From Psychrobacter sp. Pi2-1 (GTDB taxonomy: Bacteria > Pseudomonadota > Gammaproteobacteria > Pseudomonadales > Moraxellaceae), in contig NZ_CAJHBO010000026.1 in assembly GCF_904846645.1 (NCBI RefSeq), positions 1 to 37,268 of the forward strand: a stretch of 37,268 nucleotides of DNA, read 5' to 3'. Position 1 is the stretch's first letter; the number at the start of each line of letters is the position of its first letter. A program made the translations under genes and the position numbers. The notes beneath the pieces are model-generated. The model had not been told where the DNA came from, ran no database searches, and saw only the letters and a program-made list of their open reading frames with translations. Positions 34,933-37,268 of this stretch are shown one piece after another.

Positions 34933-37268
34933 ATGTTAAACCATGTTTACCGCGTTGTTTTTAATCGTTCTACGGGTTGCTATACCGCCGTTAGTGAAAT
35001 CAGCAAGTCGGGTGGAAAGTCTAATAATAGATCATGTCAAGTGGGCACAGTGCCAGCTGCGAAACTAGGCAACTCACTACGCCGGAGTGCTATAGGGGTT
35101 GCTATTGCTGGCGTGCTAGGATTGACGGCAATGAGTAGCCAAGCGGAAGTGTGTATAACGCAATCCAGTGGAACAAATGGCAGTACCGCCCCACAAAATA
35201 CATCTATAGCTTGTGGATTTCAAAACCAAGCTTTGAATTCCAATTCAACAGCAATAGGTTATGTCAATGTTGCTTCAGCTCCTTCTAGCTCAGCAGTAGG
35301 TTTCCAAAATAGAGCTTTGAATACTAATGCAACAGCAATAGGTTATGACAATGTTGCTTCAGGTCCTTTTAGCTCAGCAATAGGCCATAGAAATGAAGCA
35401 TCAAGTCTATATAGCTCAGCGGTAGGCAACACTAATACTGCCTCTGGTGAAAGTAGCTCAGCGATAGGTGCTTACAATAGAGCATTAGGGAATTCCAGTT
35501 CAGCTATAGGTTCAGAAAATTATGTTGTAGGTTTTAGAAGCTCAGCATTTGGTAACGAAAATAGAATAACAGAAGGTTTTGGATTGGCAGCAGGTCGCCT
35601 TAATCAGGTTGAAGGCTATGTTGGTACGGCTGTAGGTTTTAGTAATAAGGCAATTGGTCAAGCCAGCTCCGCAATAGGTAACGAAAATACAGCCTCCGGA
35701 GTTCGTAGCTTGGCAATAGGTAGCGACAACTCAACCGCTGAGGAGCGTAGTACCGCAGTCGGTAGTCTAAACGTAGCTTCTAAGTTGCGTAGTTCAGCGC
35801 TAGGTTCTAATAATACTGCTTCGGGAGAACGTAGCTCAGCAGTGGGGTATGGTAATACTGCATCAAGTAACGATAGTTCAGCAGTAGGTGCTAGTAATAA
35901 TGCCTTTGGGGAGGGTAGTTCAGCGTTAGGTCGTAGTAACACAGCTTCTGGTATTGCTAGCACAGCGATAGGTGTTTCTAACCAATCTTCATCTAATAAT
36001 ACCTCAGCGTTGGGTACGGGAAACAGAGCTTTAGGAAATGATAGCTCAGCAATAGGTCGTGCCAACTTTGCGACAGGTGTTAATAGCTCAGCATCAGGTT
36101 TCCTTAACCAATCCACAGGCAATAATAGCTCGGCAGTAGGTTACAGCAATATAGCATCAGGCTATGCCAGCTCAGCATTAGGTGGTTATAGTAGAGCCAC
36201 TGCTAATGGCGCTACTGCACTCGGTAGTGGTAGTACATTTGCAGTGGCCGCCATAAAGGATGCTACTGTGCAAGCGGAGTTTACGGCTGCGACCACGCCG
36301 GTTGAGACAGACGCTAATGGCCGTAGGTTTAAAGCAGATAGCTCTGGTGGGGCAATCTATGAATTTGCACCGACAGACTATGAGGCGTTAGGTATTGGTG
36401 CTACGGCAAGTGGAATTAGAACAGTAGCGCTTGGTACTGATGCAGTGGCTGATAAGCGTGATAGCATCGCTTTAGGGAGTAAAAGTGTCACTACCGTTGG
36501 TGCTGGCGTAGTGGGTTATTCAGCTAATGGTGATACTAGTCCGACATGGCAATCTACTCTTGGCGCCGTTAGCGTTGGTGATACTAGAGATAACAATTCT
36601 AATAACTGGAAAACTCGCCAAATTACGGGCGTAGCAGCCGGTACATCCGATACGGATGCAGTGAATATTGCTCAGTTAAAAAGATTAGAGACAACAGGTC
36701 TGTCTTACTTCAGTAATGTAGCAACCGCTTTAGGTGGGGGTGCACAGTTCAGTAATACAGGTGTATTCCAAGCACCCACATATAAAATAAGCAATGCGAA
36801 CTACAATAACGTGGGTGCTGCATTTGCTGCAGTTGATGGCAAGTTGACAGATTTGCAAACACAGATAAATACGATTGAGCTGACACCTGGGCCTAAAGGC
36901 GATACAGGAGCAATTGGTCCACAAGGTCCAGCAGGATCTGACGGTATCAATGGTCAAGATGGCGCGCAAGGTCCTCAGGGTGAACAAGGACCAGCGGGTC
37001 AAAACGGTGTTGACGGTTTAAATGGTACTGATGGCACTAACGGTAAAGATGGTGTTGATGGTTTACAGGGTCCAATCGGTCCGCAAGGTCCAGCAGGATC
37101 TGACGGTATCAATGGTCAAGATGGCGCGCAAGGTCCTCAGGGTGAACAAGGACCAGCGGGTCAAAACGGTGTTGACGGTTTAAATGGTACTGATGGCACT
37201 AACGGTAAAGATGGTGTTGATGGTTTACAGGGTCCAATCGGTCCGCAAGGTCCAGCAGGATCTGACGG
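34933..37268 (+). CDS. Trimeric autotransporter adhesin with collagen-like domain (5' part)
   Basis: The frame is open for 778 codons and leaves the window, so the C-terminal membrane anchor is not seen. Residues 1-30 (starting MLNHVYRVVFNRSTGCYTAV) are an extended signal peptide region, followed by a hydrophobic core ending SSQA near 72. Residues about 105-435 are some 24 head repeats of 14 residues of the form SSAIGxxNxASGxx. A YadA-type head insertion follows, then a neck with GAGVVGYSANG and ITGVAAGTSDTDAVNIAQL near 560-580. A YNNVGAAFAAVDGKL segment near 627-641 follows. From residue 653 the chain is uninterrupted Gly-X-Y triplets. Such proteins are type Vc secreted homotrimers on the outer membrane that bind hosts, surfaces or each other. 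A collagenous stalk in place of the usual coiled coil is uncommon. Confidence 0.9.
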   Translation, partial: MLNHVYRVVFNRSTGCYTAVSEISKSGGKSNNRSCQVGTVPAAKLGNSLRRSAIGVAIAGVLGLTAMSSQAEVCITQSSGTNGSTAPQNTSIACGFQNQALNSNSTAIGYVNVASAPSSSAVGFQNRALNTNATAIGYDNVASGPFSSAIGHRNEASSLYSSAVGNTNTASGESSSAIGAYNRALGNSSSAIGSENYVVGFRSSAFGNENRITEGFGLAAGRLNQVEGYVGTAVGFSNKAIGQASSAIGNENTASGVRSLAIGSDNSTAEERSTAVGSLNVASKLRSSALGSNNTASGERSSAVGYGNTASSNDSSAVGASNNAFGEGSSALGRSNTASGIASTAIGVSNQSSSNNTSALGTGNRALGNDSSAIGRANFATGVNSSASGFLNQSTGNNSSAVGYSNIASGYASSALGGYSRATANGATALGSGSTFAVAAIKDATVQAEFTAATTPVETDANGRRFKADSSGGAIYEFAPTDYEALGIGATASGIRTVALGTDAVADKRDSIALGSKSVTTVGAGVVGYSANGDTSPTWQSTLGAVSVGDTRDNNSNNWKTRQITGVAAGTSDTDAVNIAQLKRLETTGLSYFSNVATALGGGAQFSNTGVFQAPTYKISNANYNNVGAAFAAVDGKLTDLQTQINTIELTPGPKGDTGAIGPQGPAGSDGINGQDGAQGPQGEQGPAGQNGVDGLNGTDGTNGKDGVDGLQGPIGPQGPAGSDGINGQDGAQGPQGEQGPAGQNGVDGLNGTDGTNGKDGVDGLQGPIGPQGPAGSD
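35244..36232 (+). repeat. Array of about 24 degenerate 42-bp head repeats
   Basis: Each unit encodes 14 residues with the pattern [S/A]-[S/T]-A-[I/V/L]-G-x-x-N-x-A-S-G-x-x. The units are diverged at DNA level but nearly constant in length, so the left-handed beta-roll register is kept. AGCTCAGCAATAGGT-like cores recur throughout. Confidence 0.9.
36925..37268 (+). repeat. 162-bp perfect tandem repeats encoding Gly-X-Y triplets
   Basis: Unit 1 is 36925-37086 and unit 2 is 37087-37248; they are identical base for base. Unit 3 begins at 37249 and is cut by the edge. Each unit encodes 18 Gly-X-Y triplets (54 residues), starting GPAGSDGINGQDGAQGPQ. Identity at every third base argues for recent expansion or gene conversion. 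Confidence 0.95.

Noticed and set aside
35658..36122. 154-residue minus-strand frame with a regular repeated pattern
   Set aside because: It is the shadow of the 42-bp head repeats of the adhesin read backwards. The Leu/Pro/Glu periodicity comes from the repeat, and there is no ribosome-binding site.
36730..37002. 90-residue minus-strand frame
   Set aside because: It is antisense to the adhesin neck and collagen region, with an unnatural composition and no start signals.
35244..37268. Regular repeats resembling a CRISPR array
   Set aside because: The 42-bp and 162-bp periods are multiples of three, keep one reading frame and encode head and collagen motifs. There are no unique spacers.

Overview
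The window reads as a chromosomal segment of a gammaproteobacterium of the Moraxellaceae, most likely Psychrobacter. The grounds are the moderate-to-low GC content, a PyrB gene followed by a zinc-less PyrC' partner, a transhydrogenase with a split alpha subunit (pntAA-pntAB-pntB), a groESL operon behind a sigma-32-type promoter, and DUF2254, DUF2127 and DUF2069 membrane proteins of the types common in that family. The genus is inferred from protein character alone, because no database search was possible.

Layout. Bases 1-62 hold the start of a transposase (IS630-like, minus strand) that leaves the window. Bases 631-2464 carry etfB and etfA. Bases 2671-4554 (minus) carry a SpoU-type RNA methyltransferase and fructose-1,6-bisphosphatase. 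Bases 4944-7828 carry pyrB, pyrC' and a small DUF2127 membrane protein. Bases 7908-12538 (minus) carry a CPA1 Na+/H+ antiporter and an overlapping pair of membrane proteins (YihY-like, then DUF2254). A WrbA-type quinone reductase, a DUF2069 protein, a secreted DUF3108 protein, groES-groEL and a small secreted orphan follow. Bases 18448-21858 form an Lrp-type regulator divergent from a DMT exporter, an aminotransferase and a glutathione S-transferase, which together look like an amino-acid-responsive module.

Bases 21859-24030 are the accessory part. They hold an orphan 24-codon ORF, a decayed second copy of the yaaA 3' end, a second copy of the groEL downstream flank, and then an AT-rich gene. 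That gene encodes a formyltransferase-like domain joined to a GINT1-like beta-propeller domain. Intact yaaA and the pnt operon follow. Bases 28664-34302 are housekeeping: a THEM6-like thioesterase, iscX, a GyrI-like protein, dapE, a 2OG-Fe(II) oxygenase, rlmJ and pssA. From 34933 to the right edge is the 5' part of a large trimeric autotransporter adhesin with an ESPR signal peptide, about 24 YadA-head repeats, a neck, and an uninterrupted collagen-like Gly-X-Y region made of identical 162-bp repeats that runs off the window.

Most of the window is ordinary core genome. The points that deserve a second look are the apparent AUU start of the glutathione S-transferase, the chimeric yaaA/groEL-flank scar beside the acquired propeller gene, the collagenous adhesin and the 24-bp palindrome before it, and a small palindromic element shared downstream of etfA and groEL.
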